A stretch of DNA of 64,000 nt. It comes from an uncultured Muribaculaceae bacterium. GTDB taxonomy: Bacteria; Bacteroidota; Bacteroidia; Bacteroidales; Muribaculaceae. The notes under the pieces are model-generated. The model had not been told where the DNA came from. It worked only from the letters and a program-made list of their open reading frames with translations, and searched no databases. The translations under genes were made by a program, and so were the position numbers. Below, piece after piece: positions 8,671 to 17,192 of this stretch; within the stretch, counting starts at the first letter, position 1; each line of letters opens with the position of its first letter. The stretch spans positions 3,122 through 67,121 of the forward strand of contig CAJTQU010000009.1 in assembly GCA_910578665.1 (NCBI GenBank), written 5' to 3'.

Positions 8671-9066
8671 TCAGAGGAATCCCAGTTCAAGCTTTGCCTC
8701 TTCGCTCATCATGTCCTGTGTCCACACAGGTTCAAACACCAGACGCAGATCGACAGCTTTCGGCCCCTCTATACTGACCAGTTTCTGACGCACATCCTCC
8801 AATATAAAGTCCGCAGCCGGACAGTTAGGCGCCGTCAGGGTCATGTCCACATGCAGCGTCTCGTCCGAAGGGTCATAATCAATCTTATATATCAGTCCGA
8901 GGTCGTACACATTAACCGGAATCTCAGGGTCAAATACCGTACGCAGCAAGTCTATCGCCTTACGGGTGATACTCAATCCCATGTCGCCGCCGTCATGGCC
9001 CGCACATGTGCCGCCAGTCTGCGCCGGAGACTCTATATGTTTGTCATCTACAGTCATTACAGTCAA
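8671..9066 (-). CDS. DUF59 / MIP18-family protein (SufT-like, Fe-S assembly)
   Basis: 131 residues of the DUF59 family, whose members help mature Fe-S proteins (SufT, yeast Cia2) or occur in phenylacetate metabolism. Visible signatures are TVFDPEIPVNVYDLGLIY, the TAPNCPAAD loop with the family's reactive cysteine, and the C-terminal EPVWTQDMMSEEAKLELGF block. The first 30 residues are Gly/His/Cys-rich and poorly conserved in look, so the start could lie a little downstream (an internal ATG codes MGLSITRKA). It is first in the five-gene operon that ends with bioGC. A tie to Fe-S-dependent BioB is possible, but bioB is not here. Confidence 0.88.
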   Translation of the reverse strand: MTVMTVDDKHIESPAQTGGTCAGHDGGDMGLSITRKAIDLLRTVFDPEIPVNVYDLGLIYKIDYDPSDETLHVDMTLTAPNCPAADFILEDVRQKLVSIEGPKAVDLRLVFEPVWTQDMMSEEAKLELGFL

Positions 9067-9097
9067 ATTTAAAGGTCTTACCGACCATTATCACTAT

Positions 9098-9106
9098 GCA
9101 AAATTA
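9098..9106 (-). promoter_or_regulatory. -7 box for the DUF59-lpxH-bioAF-bioGC operon
   Basis: Read on the minus strand this is TAATTTTGC, a perfect TAnnTTTGC element about 30 bases before the DUF59 start codon. A TTTG is present 16 bases upstream, closer than the usual 19-21. It is back-to-back with the plus-strand promoter at 9144-9175. Confidence 0.6.
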
Positions 9107-9143
9107 GCAAAAAAATCGCACACAAAAGAGCCTGTTCAATTTT

Positions 9144-9175
9144 TTTGACTAACTTTGTAACTCAAACTAATTTTG
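9144..9175 (+). promoter_or_regulatory. promoter for the outer-membrane barrel pair
   Basis: TTTG at 9144-9147, 20 bases, then TAATTTTG at 9168-9175: a full consensus match, 24 bases before the ATG at 9200. A second, overlapping box TAACTTTG lies at 9150-9157. Confidence 0.75.
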
Positions 9176-9199
9176 TTGTAAAACTTACTCAGTGCTCTT

Positions 9200-9823
9200 A
9201 TGAAAATTTTCTGGAAAACTATCCTTGTGGCCATAATCGCAATGGCAGGCGTGGGGCAGGCCAGCGCCCAGTTTCGTTTCGGTATAAAGGCCGGCGTAAA
9301 CCTCAACAGCCTGCACTTCTCCAATGTAAAAGAAAACCTCTCCAAAGACAACGGATGTGGATTTACGGGCGGTATCATGACCGAATTCCAGGTACCGATC
9401 ATCGGATTATGCCTTGACGCCTCATTAATGTATACACACATGTCTGCATCTTCAGATATATATACAACTGACGAAAGCGGAACTATATCAGACAAACCCC
9501 TCGCCCAAAACAAAAACTTCCTTGAAGTACCCATCAACCTTAAATACAAACTGGGTCTGCCCGTGATCCATCCGTATATCTTCACCGGCCCCTCGTTCGC
9601 ATTCAAACTCGGCGGTGACAACGATGTATTCAAGACAAAGACATTTCAGTGCGCCTGGAACGTAGGCCTCGGTGTCGAACTCTTTTCTCATTTGCAGCTC
9701 AGCGGCAGCTACGGATTCGGCATGAACAATATCATGAAGACTGCCGGAATTGTCTCAAACACTTCTAACGACATCAAACTTAAAAATAACTACTGGACCA
9801 TTACGGCAGCCTATCTTTTTTAA
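9200..9823 (+). CDS. small outer-membrane beta-barrel protein (PorT/OMP_b-brl family)
   Basis: 207 residues. A clear signal peptide (WKTILVAIIAMAGVGQASA, cleavage near residue 23) precedes alternating amphipathic strands starting with FRFGIKAGVNLN. It ends in an aromatic C-terminus (YWTITAAYLF), as expected for a beta-barrel inserted by BamA. The size fits an 8-strand barrel of the PorT/opacity-like outer-membrane group in Bacteroidetes, whose functions are mostly unknown. The next gene is a paralogue with the same layout (signal peptide, FRWG-ATAGFN strand, 8-strand size). The pair is separated by a strong hairpin and both precede priA on the same strand. Confidence 0.87.
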   Translation: MKIFWKTILVAIIAMAGVGQASAQFRFGIKAGVNLNSLHFSNVKENLSKDNGCGFTGGIMTEFQVPIIGLCLDASLMYTHMSASSDIYTTDESGTISDKPLAQNKNFLEVPINLKYKLGLPVIHPYIFTGPSFAFKLGGDNDVFKTKTFQCAWNVGLGVELFSHLQLSGSYGFGMNNIMKTAGIVSNTSNDIKLKNNYWTITAAYLF

Positions 9824-9840
9824 TATTTAAACAATAACGC

Positions 9841-9875
9841 TTCGCAACCGGGTGCATGCTATCCCCGGTTGCGAA
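9841..9875 (+). terminator. intercistronic hairpin between the two barrel genes
   Basis: TTCGCAACCGGG at 9841-9852 pairs perfectly with CCCGGTTGCGAA at 9864-9875 around an 11-base loop. What follows is CTTCAATTT, a poor T-tract, so it may attenuate or protect the mRNA rather than terminate fully. It lies 18 bases after the first gene's stop. Confidence 0.6.
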
Positions 9876-9893
9876 CTTCAATTTATACCAAAT

Positions 9894-10502
9894 ATGAAAA
9901 AATTGTTCTTAAGCCTGCTACTGGCCGTTACAGCCCTCAGTGCTTTTGCCGACTTCCGCTGGGGCGCGACAGCAGGCTTCAACTATGAAAAATACCATTT
10001 CAAACAGAAATTAATGCAGATAGACCCGTCACCAGGCTTCAGCGTGGGTGTGATAGGTGAAATGATGTTCCCCGGCATAGGTTTTGGTATCGACTTCGGT
10101 ATGAACTACCAGATGCACGGATCAAAACTGCATTTTGGTGACAAACTAGTATGGTCCAGCGAGGGATACGGGACCGAGCAGAGCTACATGCACATCCTGC
10201 AAATCCCGATCAACCTGCGTTTCAAATACACACGCCTGAACGGTTTAGAACAGAAAATAGCTCCGTTCGTCTTCGCCGGACCTGTATTCAATATTAACCT
10301 AGGCCATAATTCGGTGCCTCCTCTTGAATATTCCGGTGGCTCGATAGGCGTACAATGCGCTGTCGGCGCCGAAATCATGCGCCGCTTCCAACTATCAGCC
10401 GGCTACTACTGGGGGCTTACTTACGAGGCACGCACACGCAAACTTGAGAATTTCAGCCAGCGTCCCGAAGGATGGCAGGTTAAGGCCACCTGTTTCTTCT
10501 AA
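9894..10502 (+). CDS. small outer-membrane beta-barrel protein, paralogue of the preceding gene
   Basis: 202 residues from the ATG at 9894. The frame is open from 9852, but that start lies inside the hairpin and would put 14 polar residues ahead of the signal peptide MKKLFLSLLLAVTALSAFA, so I use 9894. The mature part begins DFRWGATAGFNYEKYHF and ends with an aromatic strand (WQVKATCFF), again an 8-strand-size barrel. Substrate or function is unknown. priA begins 9 bases after its stop, so the barrel pair and priA may be cotranscribed. Confidence 0.87.
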   Translation: MKKLFLSLLLAVTALSAFADFRWGATAGFNYEKYHFKQKLMQIDPSPGFSVGVIGEMMFPGIGFGIDFGMNYQMHGSKLHFGDKLVWSSEGYGTEQSYMHILQIPINLRFKYTRLNGLEQKIAPFVFAGPVFNINLGHNSVPPLEYSGGSIGVQCAVGAEIMRRFQLSAGYYWGLTYEARTRKLENFSQRPEGWQVKATCFF

Positions 10503-10511
10503 ACACACCGT

Positions 10512-12980
10512 ATGCCGCGTTTTGCAGACATCATACTCCCGTTACCGCTGTATTCCTCTTTCACATATGCCGTACCTGATGAATTTTCAGATACGGTCAG
10601 AATCGGAAGCAGGGTGCTCGTGCAGTTTGGCAAACGTAAGTGTAACACCGGCATCGTAGAATCTCTCCACGACAACGCCCCTAAAAACTTCGCTCCTAAA
10701 GAGATACTCGCCCTTCTTGACACCGAGCCGGTCCTGCGCTCACCGCAGCTGAAATTCTGGAACTGGATAAGTTCTTATTACCTGTGTGCCCCGGGCGATG
10801 TGATGAAAGCGGCTCTCCCTGCCGCTCTAAAGGTAGAGAGCGAGACATGGGTGTCTGTAAACACGGACTTTACTCCCGGCGATACCGCGTTATCAGAACG
10901 GCAGGCCGCGCTCTATGCTTTCATTTCTCATGAGAAACGTGTCCGCATATCTGAGATTGAACGCAAAGTCAAAATACCCAATGTCAGGGCGCTCATAAGC
11001 CGAATGCTTGACAAAGAGATATTAGCAATAGCCGAACGGGTGATAGATAAATATGTATCCCGTAAGGTTACCATGCTGACCCTGCAATGCGAACGCGGCG
11101 ACACAGCCGGTCTGCACTCACTGTTTGACAAAATAGGCCGAGCGCGAAAACAGGAAAAACTACTCATTGCCTATCTGGACGCATCAGGCTGGATGCACTC
11201 CCATCTTCCTCTACGTCCTGTGGACAAAGCCGGTCTCTTGCAACGTTCCGAATGCTCGGCATCTATACTAAATGCACTAATCGACAAAGGAGTGCTTATT
11301 GCCGAACAAGTTGAAATCAACAGATTCTCTGCCATAACACCGCAGAAAGACGTTATCCTGCCAGTATTATCCGAGGTGCAGGCTAAAGCGCTGCACGACA
11401 TACGCACCTCTATGTCGGCCAGACAGGTCACATTGCTACGCGGTGTCACAGGAAGCGGCAAGACAGAAATATATTCACATCTCATAGCCGACAGTCTCGA
11501 ACACGGCGACCAGGTATTGTTTCTTGTGCCTGAAATAAGCCTGACAACCCAGCTTACCACACGGCTGAGGCTCATATTCGGAGACAAACTGCTGGTATAC
11601 CATTCCAAATTTTCCGATAATGAGCGTGTAGACATATGGCACAGATTGCTGCACTCACAGGAACCTATGGTTATACTCGGTGTCCGTTCATCGGTCTTCC
11701 TGCCGTTCGCGCGCCTCGGTCTTATAGTGATAGACGAAGAGCACGAGGCAAGCTACAAGCAATATGATCCGGCTCCTCGCTATAATGCCCGCGATGCGGC
11801 CATCATGCTCGCCACAATGCATGGCGCCAAGGTGCTGCTGGGCAGTGCCACACCGTCTGTAGAGACCTATTATAAAGCACAGAGTGGTAAATACGGACTG
11901 GTAGAATTATTGGAACGCTACGGATCGGTCAAGCTCCCCGAGGTAGAAATAGTGGATATGCGCAGCCAGCGCAAACAGAAACAAAACAACGGTATTTTTT
12001 CTGCTCCGCTGGTAAAAGCCCTGCGCGACACGCTGGAATCACGGCACCAGGCAATTATTTTTCAAAACAGACGGGGATACGCGCCGATGGTCATATGCCA
12101 CGAATGTGGATGGACACCCAAATGTACCAACTGCGATGTGTCTCTCGTATATCACAAACACACCAACGAACTGCGGTGCCATTATTGTGGTTATTCCGTC
12201 ACTCTGCCCGGCGTATGCCCGGCATGCGGCAGCAACGCGCTCGATGCGTTCGGCTACGGCACTGAGCGCATAGCCGGCGATATCAACGAGATTTTGCCGG
12301 ATGCCAGGGTGACACGCATGGATATGGACACTACGCGCAATAAAGACAGCTACGAACAAATAATAGAGCGCTTTTCAGCTAAAGAGACCGATCTGCTGGT
12401 GGGCACGCAGATGGTGAGCAAAGGTCTGGACTTCGAGAACGTCAAACTGGTAGGAATCGTCAACGCCGAAACAATATTGAATTTCCCGGATTTCCGTAGC
12501 GACGAACGTGCATTTAATATGCTGGAACAGGTGTCCGGACGCGCCGGACGGCACGGAGAACCAGGCAAGGTAATCATACAGACCGTAGAGCCGGACAATG
12601 CCATATTGGCCCGTGTAGTAGCCCATGACTATGAGGGATACTATACACACGAACTACGTGAACGCGAAGAATACCTATATCCGCCGTTCACCAAAGTAAT
12701 CAACATATACCTGCGTTCTAAAAATGAGAATACGCTCATCAAGATGGCTGTAGAATATACCAAGGCCTTGCAGGCTGTGTTCGGCCGCCGTGTACTTGGT
12801 CCGGAGAAGCCACACGTGGGAAGAATAAGCAATTACCATATCCGTTCTCTCATGCTCAAGATTGAAGCGGCAGCTTCAATGAACAAGGTAAAACAATTGC
12901 TTCGTGACATACATGTGAGCATGTGCTCGCATCCTGAAATGCGCGCAATACTGCTGCATTACGATGTCGATCCGGTATAG
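10512..12980 (+). CDS. priA: primosomal protein N' (replication-restart helicase)
   Basis: 822-residue superfamily 2 DNA helicase that recognises stalled replication forks and reloads the replicative helicase. The N-terminal 3'-DNA-binding domain occupies about 1-105. Walker A GVTGSGKT is at 311-318 and the DEEH box at 408-411. A zinc-binding region follows with eight cysteines between 529 and 572 (CHECGW, CTNC, CHYCG, CPACG). The C-terminal helicase lobe contains GTQMVSKGLDF and the VSGRAGR motif. All expected parts are intact and the length is normal for Bacteroidetes. It starts 9 bases after the upstream barrel gene. Confidence 0.98.
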   Translation: MPRFADIILPLPLYSSFTYAVPDEFSDTVRIGSRVLVQFGKRKCNTGIVESLHDNAPKNFAPKEILALLDTEPVLRSPQLKFWNWISSYYLCAPGDVMKAALPAALKVESETWVSVNTDFTPGDTALSERQAALYAFISHEKRVRISEIERKVKIPNVRALISRMLDKEILAIAERVIDKYVSRKVTMLTLQCERGDTAGLHSLFDKIGRARKQEKLLIAYLDASGWMHSHLPLRPVDKAGLLQRSECSASILNALIDKGVLIAEQVEINRFSAITPQKDVILPVLSEVQAKALHDIRTSMSARQVTLLRGVTGSGKTEIYSHLIADSLEHGDQVLFLVPEISLTTQLTTRLRLIFGDKLLVYHSKFSDNERVDIWHRLLHSQEPMVILGVRSSVFLPFARLGLIVIDEEHEASYKQYDPAPRYNARDAAIMLATMHGAKVLLGSATPSVETYYKAQSGKYGLVELLERYGSVKLPEVEIVDMRSQRKQKQNNGIFSAPLVKALRDTLESRHQAIIFQNRRGYAPMVICHECGWTPKCTNCDVSLVYHKHTNELRCHYCGYSVTLPGVCPACGSNALDAFGYGTERIAGDINEILPDARVTRMDMDTTRNKDSYEQIIERFSAKETDLLVGTQMVSKGLDFENVKLVGIVNAETILNFPDFRSDERAFNMLEQVSGRAGRHGEPGKVIIQTVEPDNAILARVVAHDYEGYYTHELREREEYLYPPFTKVINIYLRSKNENTLIKMAVEYTKALQAVFGRRVLGPEKPHVGRISNYHIRSLMLKIEAAASMNKVKQLLRDIHVSMCSHPEMRAILLHYDVDPV

Positions 12981-13113
12981 CAGCCTTCCACTGCTATGAT
13001 ACAGCGTGTGCCAACCACCAGAATTATTACGATGCACCACGCATAATACACACCACATAAATAATAATACAGTCTTTATCTCATACTCATACAAAAAAGT
13101 TATGGAAAATGAC

Positions 13114-13179
13114 GGCTATCGTGCAGGAGGCAAAATAACATAATACAAATAAGCTGCCGCAAACATATTCACGACAGCC
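13114..13179. repeat. 10-bp inverted repeat downstream of priA
   Basis: GGCTATCGTG at 13114-13123 faces CACGACAGCC at 13170-13179, pairing over 10 positions with one G-U wobble across a 46-base spacer. It lies between the convergent priA and outer-membrane barrel genes. It lacks a T-run, so a terminator role is uncertain. The rest of the 211-base gap shows nothing I recognise. Confidence 0.35.
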
Positions 13180-13191
13180 TATCATAAATAT

Positions 13192-15270
13192 CTATCGACC
13201 TCCAGCCGTCGAACGGTCTGTGCTGGCATCAGAATTAATAAGTTTCTCTGCACCTCGCTTCTGGCGTCCCCATTGCAGGTTATAACTAATCTGCACATAA
13301 GGCACACGCATATCCAGACGCATGTGCTGCTCGTTACGGTTCCACTTGCTGAGAGACTTCGAACCCTGGTCATATTTGCCAAAAGGCATGATTATGCCGG
13401 TACTGAACTGCCATTCTTTCCAACTGTAGCTTAAATCTATTATATTGAGGTTCTCGCCCCAGGAAATTTTTTCGCCCCACAAATCCCGTTGCGACCGCAT
13501 ATACTTGCCGCTCAGCATAAAGCCCCAGTGCATCAGCCTGACAGAGGCGTTGCCACTCCACGCATTACTACGGCATTTATATCCAGTGCCGCGCATACGC
13601 TCCATACGGTATTGCACATAGCCGCTAACAGACAGCCAGCCTGGTATAATCTCAATTTGTGGCGCTAGAAAAAATGATAGATTCTGCAGTCCGTGGCTAT
13701 TTTCATAAGTAGTCACCAGCTTGTCCCCCTCCCACTGTAATAGCGGTGTAATGGCATTAGAAGACGTAAATGCCCGTATGCCAAACGAACTGCTCACGCG
13801 AGGTATGTCGAAGCCGTAACGAAATGTGAGCATATACGAGTCGGCAGTTTTAAGGCTTTGGTTTCCGACACGCCACTGAAAGCCGTCGAGTTGCTGCGGC
13901 ACAATATTGGTTTCCGCCAATGAAGGTGCCGATTGCCAAGATGTGAAACTCAGACGAAAATTATGGCTCTGGCTCAACGAATAAGTAATGGTAGCCTGCG
14001 GCCGCGGACTCCAGGAATGGTTGCCCTGGTTTGATTCTTTAAAAAGAAAATCGGTATACTGCGCCCCCATCCCCACAGTGGCAGACCACTTGTTAAAACG
14101 ATAAAAATACTCGGCGAAGAAATACACCTTGTCTTGGCGCTGGTGAAATACGGCAGCGGCTAGATTTACATACTCCGAGCGGTTACGGTTAGCCGTATAA
14201 GAAAGACCGGCGGTAAATCGCGAGTTTTGCCAGTGCCTGACATAATCGGCCTCTACGGCATAGGCCTGGTTCCGGTCTTTAATATCTGTATGTATATCTG
14301 TCAGATAAGATGCCTGCCTGGGCAGCTGCTCCTGATAATCAGAGAATGTTCGGCCTGAATAGAACGAAGCGCTTAAATCAACCACCAGCATCTGCCTATT
14401 TTTAAAATGCTGCTGCCAATAAAGTGAGACAGACGGTGTAGTACCGTTATTTCCATGCGAATCGGTAAGCAGAATATCATCAGAACCATCACTCACTGAT
14501 AGCAGGCCGTTGTAAATAAATTTATCCGAAATATTCCCGTGTAATCCAAATTCGGCCATAAACACCATGGTATCTGGCTTGATATAATTGTATGAGGCCC
14601 ATGCGTTAAGCATGGAATTATCCATGTTACCACCACGCGAAGTCTCTCTGCGGACAAGCGAATGCCCGTCGGGATAGGTGAATGTCTCGGTATAGTCTCT
14701 GTAGATTTTAATTTTATCAGTAAGCTTGAAATTACCACCCACCTCCCATTGCGAACGGCCGGCATTAAATTTTACATCAGCCATATAGAAGCCCCAGGCC
14801 TGATTTAACGCCGGACGCGCACTGGACATAAACGAACCGCCGAGTGTAGGATTAGCCACGATAAAGTTCAGCACATAGTTGGCACCTCCGTAACGAAGAC
14901 CTGGATTATCAATCCATTCTACACGCCTGACGGTCTCGGGAAGTAAAGCCCTGACCTGGTCAATCGTTGCCTCACGACCATTGATTCTAACTTGTACAGA
15001 CTGGCCGGAAGCCTGTATGGAGCTGAGCGCGTCGCTGACAGTAAGTGAGGGAATCATCAAATTACCTAGCAACTGCATGCCATTTCGAGAGTTCTCAACC
15101 GCGCTTCTGGAGGGATGATACACATCCATATCAGCCTTGTGAATAACTTTTGGAGCCTCGACAACAATTTCCTGTAATTCCTGCTCCTTTAATTCCGGTG
15201 CAATTATGGTATCAGATGATGTGTCCTGTGCAGGAGCCACTAATGACACGAATGCCAATATGAGAAACAT
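13192..15270 (-). CDS. outer-membrane beta-barrel protein, TonB-receptor-like
   Basis: 692 residues with a short signal peptide (MFLILAFVSLVAPAQ). A plug-like segment runs from about 33 to 135 (ELQEIVVEAPKVIHKADM; QVRINGREATIDQVRALLP; VEWIDNPGLRYG), followed by about 550 residues of alternating barrel strands. This fits the outer-membrane beta-barrel family (PF14905) related to TonB-dependent receptors. The usual N-terminal carboxypeptidase-regulatory domain of that family is absent, and I see no SusD partner next to it, so a polysaccharide role is not supported. The substrate is unknown. It is a single-gene unit; upstream is a spacer with a long perfect inverted repeat. Convergent with priA. 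Confidence 0.85.
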   Translation of the reverse strand: MFLILAFVSLVAPAQDTSSDTIIAPELKEQELQEIVVEAPKVIHKADMDVYHPSRSAVENSRNGMQLLGNLMIPSLTVSDALSSIQASGQSVQVRINGREATIDQVRALLPETVRRVEWIDNPGLRYGGANYVLNFIVANPTLGGSFMSSARPALNQAWGFYMADVKFNAGRSQWEVGGNFKLTDKIKIYRDYTETFTYPDGHSLVRRETSRGGNMDNSMLNAWASYNYIKPDTMVFMAEFGLHGNISDKFIYNGLLSVSDGSDDILLTDSHGNNGTTPSVSLYWQQHFKNRQMLVVDLSASFYSGRTFSDYQEQLPRQASYLTDIHTDIKDRNQAYAVEADYVRHWQNSRFTAGLSYTANRNRSEYVNLAAAVFHQRQDKVYFFAEYFYRFNKWSATVGMGAQYTDFLFKESNQGNHSWSPRPQATITYSLSQSHNFRLSFTSWQSAPSLAETNIVPQQLDGFQWRVGNQSLKTADSYMLTFRYGFDIPRVSSSFGIRAFTSSNAITPLLQWEGDKLVTTYENSHGLQNLSFFLAPQIEIIPGWLSVSGYVQYRMERMRGTGYKCRSNAWSGNASVRLMHWGFMLSGKYMRSQRDLWGEKISWGENLNIIDLSYSWKEWQFSTGIIMPFGKYDQGSKSLSKWNRNEQHMRLDMRVPYVQISYNLQWGRQKRGAEKLINSDASTDRSTAGGR

Positions 15271-15418
15271 AAAATGCTTAATGTTCAGATAGATATGTGC
15301 TCTACTATACTAGACGCAGAATTTGTAATTATGTTATAAAATAACTCAAGAAATAATAAACATCTAACTGACCTGGCTATTGATACACTAAAATTAGGAA
15401 CGCAGAAAACGATTATGC

Positions 15419-15467
15419 CGTATTTGCACTGTATTTATAATGGAATTATAAATACAGTGCAAATACG
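15419..15467. repeat. perfect 23-bp inverted repeat with 3-base spacer
   Basis: Arm 15419-15441 (CGTATTTGCACTGTATTTA plus TAAT) is exactly complementary to arm 15445-15467, separated by GGA. It lies in the 395-base spacer (15271-15665) between the outer-membrane barrel gene and the nuoN terminator. No T-tract follows on either strand and the arms are AT-rich, so it does not look like an ordinary terminator. Apart from this repeat and the terminator at 15612-15645 the spacer holds nothing I recognise. Confidence 0.85.
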
Positions 15468-15611
15468 AATCAAACCTTTAGATAGCCTGGCCGCGCACGC
15501 GCAGCAGATACAACATATAAACACTCTGCGTACTTAGAAAAACAGGCTTTCTAATGTTACGCCCCAATTTAAAAAACTTATGCCCATAATCTAAAAGAAA
15601 CCCTCCTAAAC

Positions 15612-15645
15612 AAAAAAAATCTGGCATGCTTTAAAGCATGCCAGA
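15612..15645 (-). terminator. terminator of the nuo/atp operon
   Basis: TCTGGCATGCTTT at 15620-15632 is followed directly by its complement AAAGCATGCCAGA at 15633-15645, a perfect 26-base palindrome. On the minus strand it is followed by eight T's (15619-15612). It lies 20 bases after the nuoN stop codon, the end of a 17.5-kb transcription unit. Confidence 0.93.
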
Positions 15646-15665
15646 CAATATAGAATTTCAAAAAC

Positions 15666-17144
15666 TTAAAGCAGATTCATAAAAAATCCATCGGCTGCAG
15701 CCTGGCTGCTAACACAGTATATATAACCATATATACAGCTTACAAGACCCAGGAGAATGATTCCGAATGTGCATATCCACAATGCTACACGCTCAAGGCA
15801 CGAACTACGGAAAGAGGGAACAACCGGCGCATCAGGACTAATCCACATCGCTTTAACCACCAGCAAGTAGTAAAAGAGCGAAATAATGGTATTAATCAAC
15901 GATACCAGAACGAGCACATACAATGCTACATCCCCTGATTCGGTAGCAGCTGTAAAGATAAGTATCTTCGAGAAAAATCCTGCAAACGGAGGTATACCGG
16001 CCAATGAGAAAACAGCCAGCGTCATGGCAAACGAAAGCCAGGGATTAGACTTATGTAAGCCCTTATAATCATCCATGCTCACCAGCCCTGTCTTATTCTC
16101 TATAGCCTGAATCACACCAAACACAGCAAGGTTGCTGAATACATATACCAATATGTAGAATATCATTGACGTCATGCCCAAAACATTGGCAGCAATAATA
16201 CCCAGCATTATATAACCGGCCTGCGATACTGACGAGAACGCCATGAATCGTTTCATGTTACGCTGACGAATGGCAAAGAGGTTACCTATTGTAATTGTCA
16301 GAATAATCAAGGCATACATCATCCATTCCCAGACATCGCTATATACTGCTCCGAACACCTGGCAAAGCACTACGAGGAATGCAAATGCGGCAGAACCTTT
16401 AGAGATCACTGAGAGATATGATGTCACGGAAGTAGGCGCTCCCTGGTATACATCGGCTGTCCACAAGTGGAACGGAACCAATGACAGCTTAAAGCCGAAA
16501 CCGGCTATTACAAACGCCACCGCAGTGATCAACAGCACACTGTTTGTATTGAAACGGATAGAGTCTGCTATGTCAGCGAAATAAAGCGAGCCGCCGGAAA
16601 GAGCGTAAACAAAACTCAGACCCATCATAAATATAGCTGACGAGAAAACAGCGGTAAAAATGTATTTCACTGCAGCCTCATGGCTCTCATACTTGTTCTT
16701 GTTGAATGCAACCATGGCGGCCAACGGCAGCGAGGCACTTTCAAGACCTATTATGAACAGTAAGAAATGACGGGCCGAAATCATAAGATACATGCCAAAA
16801 AGGGTGACGAATAGCAATTCGAAAAATTCACCACGTCTTATTGATGCATCTTCAGAGTCAATCCAGTTTACAGCCTGGAGAAGCACTATAAAGGCACCTA
16901 CATTGAGTATGCACTTAACTGCCGAAATCACCGGCGAAGTCTCATACATACCGGCAAATGCCGTAACTGTCTCGCCACAACAGAAAAAACCTGCAATAGT
17001 CGCAATACCAAAACTGATGATCGCCAGCGGCGTGGTAGCCTTACGGGCCGAAGCCGAGGCAAATGTATCGAATAAGAATACGATTAGGAATACTGCCAAT
17101 ATAAGCAGTTCCATACGCATCGCAAAAAATTCAGAATAATTCAT
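15666..17144 (-). CDS. nuoN: NADH-quinone oxidoreductase subunit N
   Basis: 492-residue antiporter-like membrane subunit of respiratory complex I, about 14 transmembrane helices. The conserved membrane glutamate is Glu135 in FIIGLESASLP. The discontinuous-helix region GFKLSLVPFHLWTADVYQGAP and the following VISKGSAA lysine are present, so the proton channel is complete. It is last in the operon, 48 bases after nuoM, and is followed by a strong terminator. NuoN contacts NuoM and NuoK/J in the membrane arm. Confidence 0.97.
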   Translation of the reverse strand: MNYSEFFAMRMELLILAVFLIVFLFDTFASASARKATTPLAIISFGIATIAGFFCCGETVTAFAGMYETSPVISAVKCILNVGAFIVLLQAVNWIDSEDASIRRGEFFELLFVTLFGMYLMISARHFLLFIIGLESASLPLAAMVAFNKNKYESHEAAVKYIFTAVFSSAIFMMGLSFVYALSGGSLYFADIADSIRFNTNSVLLITAVAFVIAGFGFKLSLVPFHLWTADVYQGAPTSVTSYLSVISKGSAAFAFLVVLCQVFGAVYSDVWEWMMYALIILTITIGNLFAIRQRNMKRFMAFSSVSQAGYIMLGIIAANVLGMTSMIFYILVYVFSNLAVFGVIQAIENKTGLVSMDDYKGLHKSNPWLSFAMTLAVFSLAGIPPFAGFFSKILIFTAATESGDVALYVLVLVSLINTIISLFYYLLVVKAMWISPDAPVVPSFRSSCLERVALWICTFGIILLGLVSCIYGYIYCVSSQAAADGFFMNLL

Positions 17145-17192
17145 TGTCTTTTTCTTTTCTTGATAGTTATTCTAGTTCTTATTCTTTCAGAA

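Noticed and set aside
9852..9893. Upstream start for the second small barrel gene
   Set aside because: It falls inside the 12-bp hairpin and would place a polar segment ahead of the signal peptide.
15419..15467. Reading the long inverted repeat as a terminator
   Set aside because: No T-run on either strand, and the nuoN terminator is already at 15612-15645.
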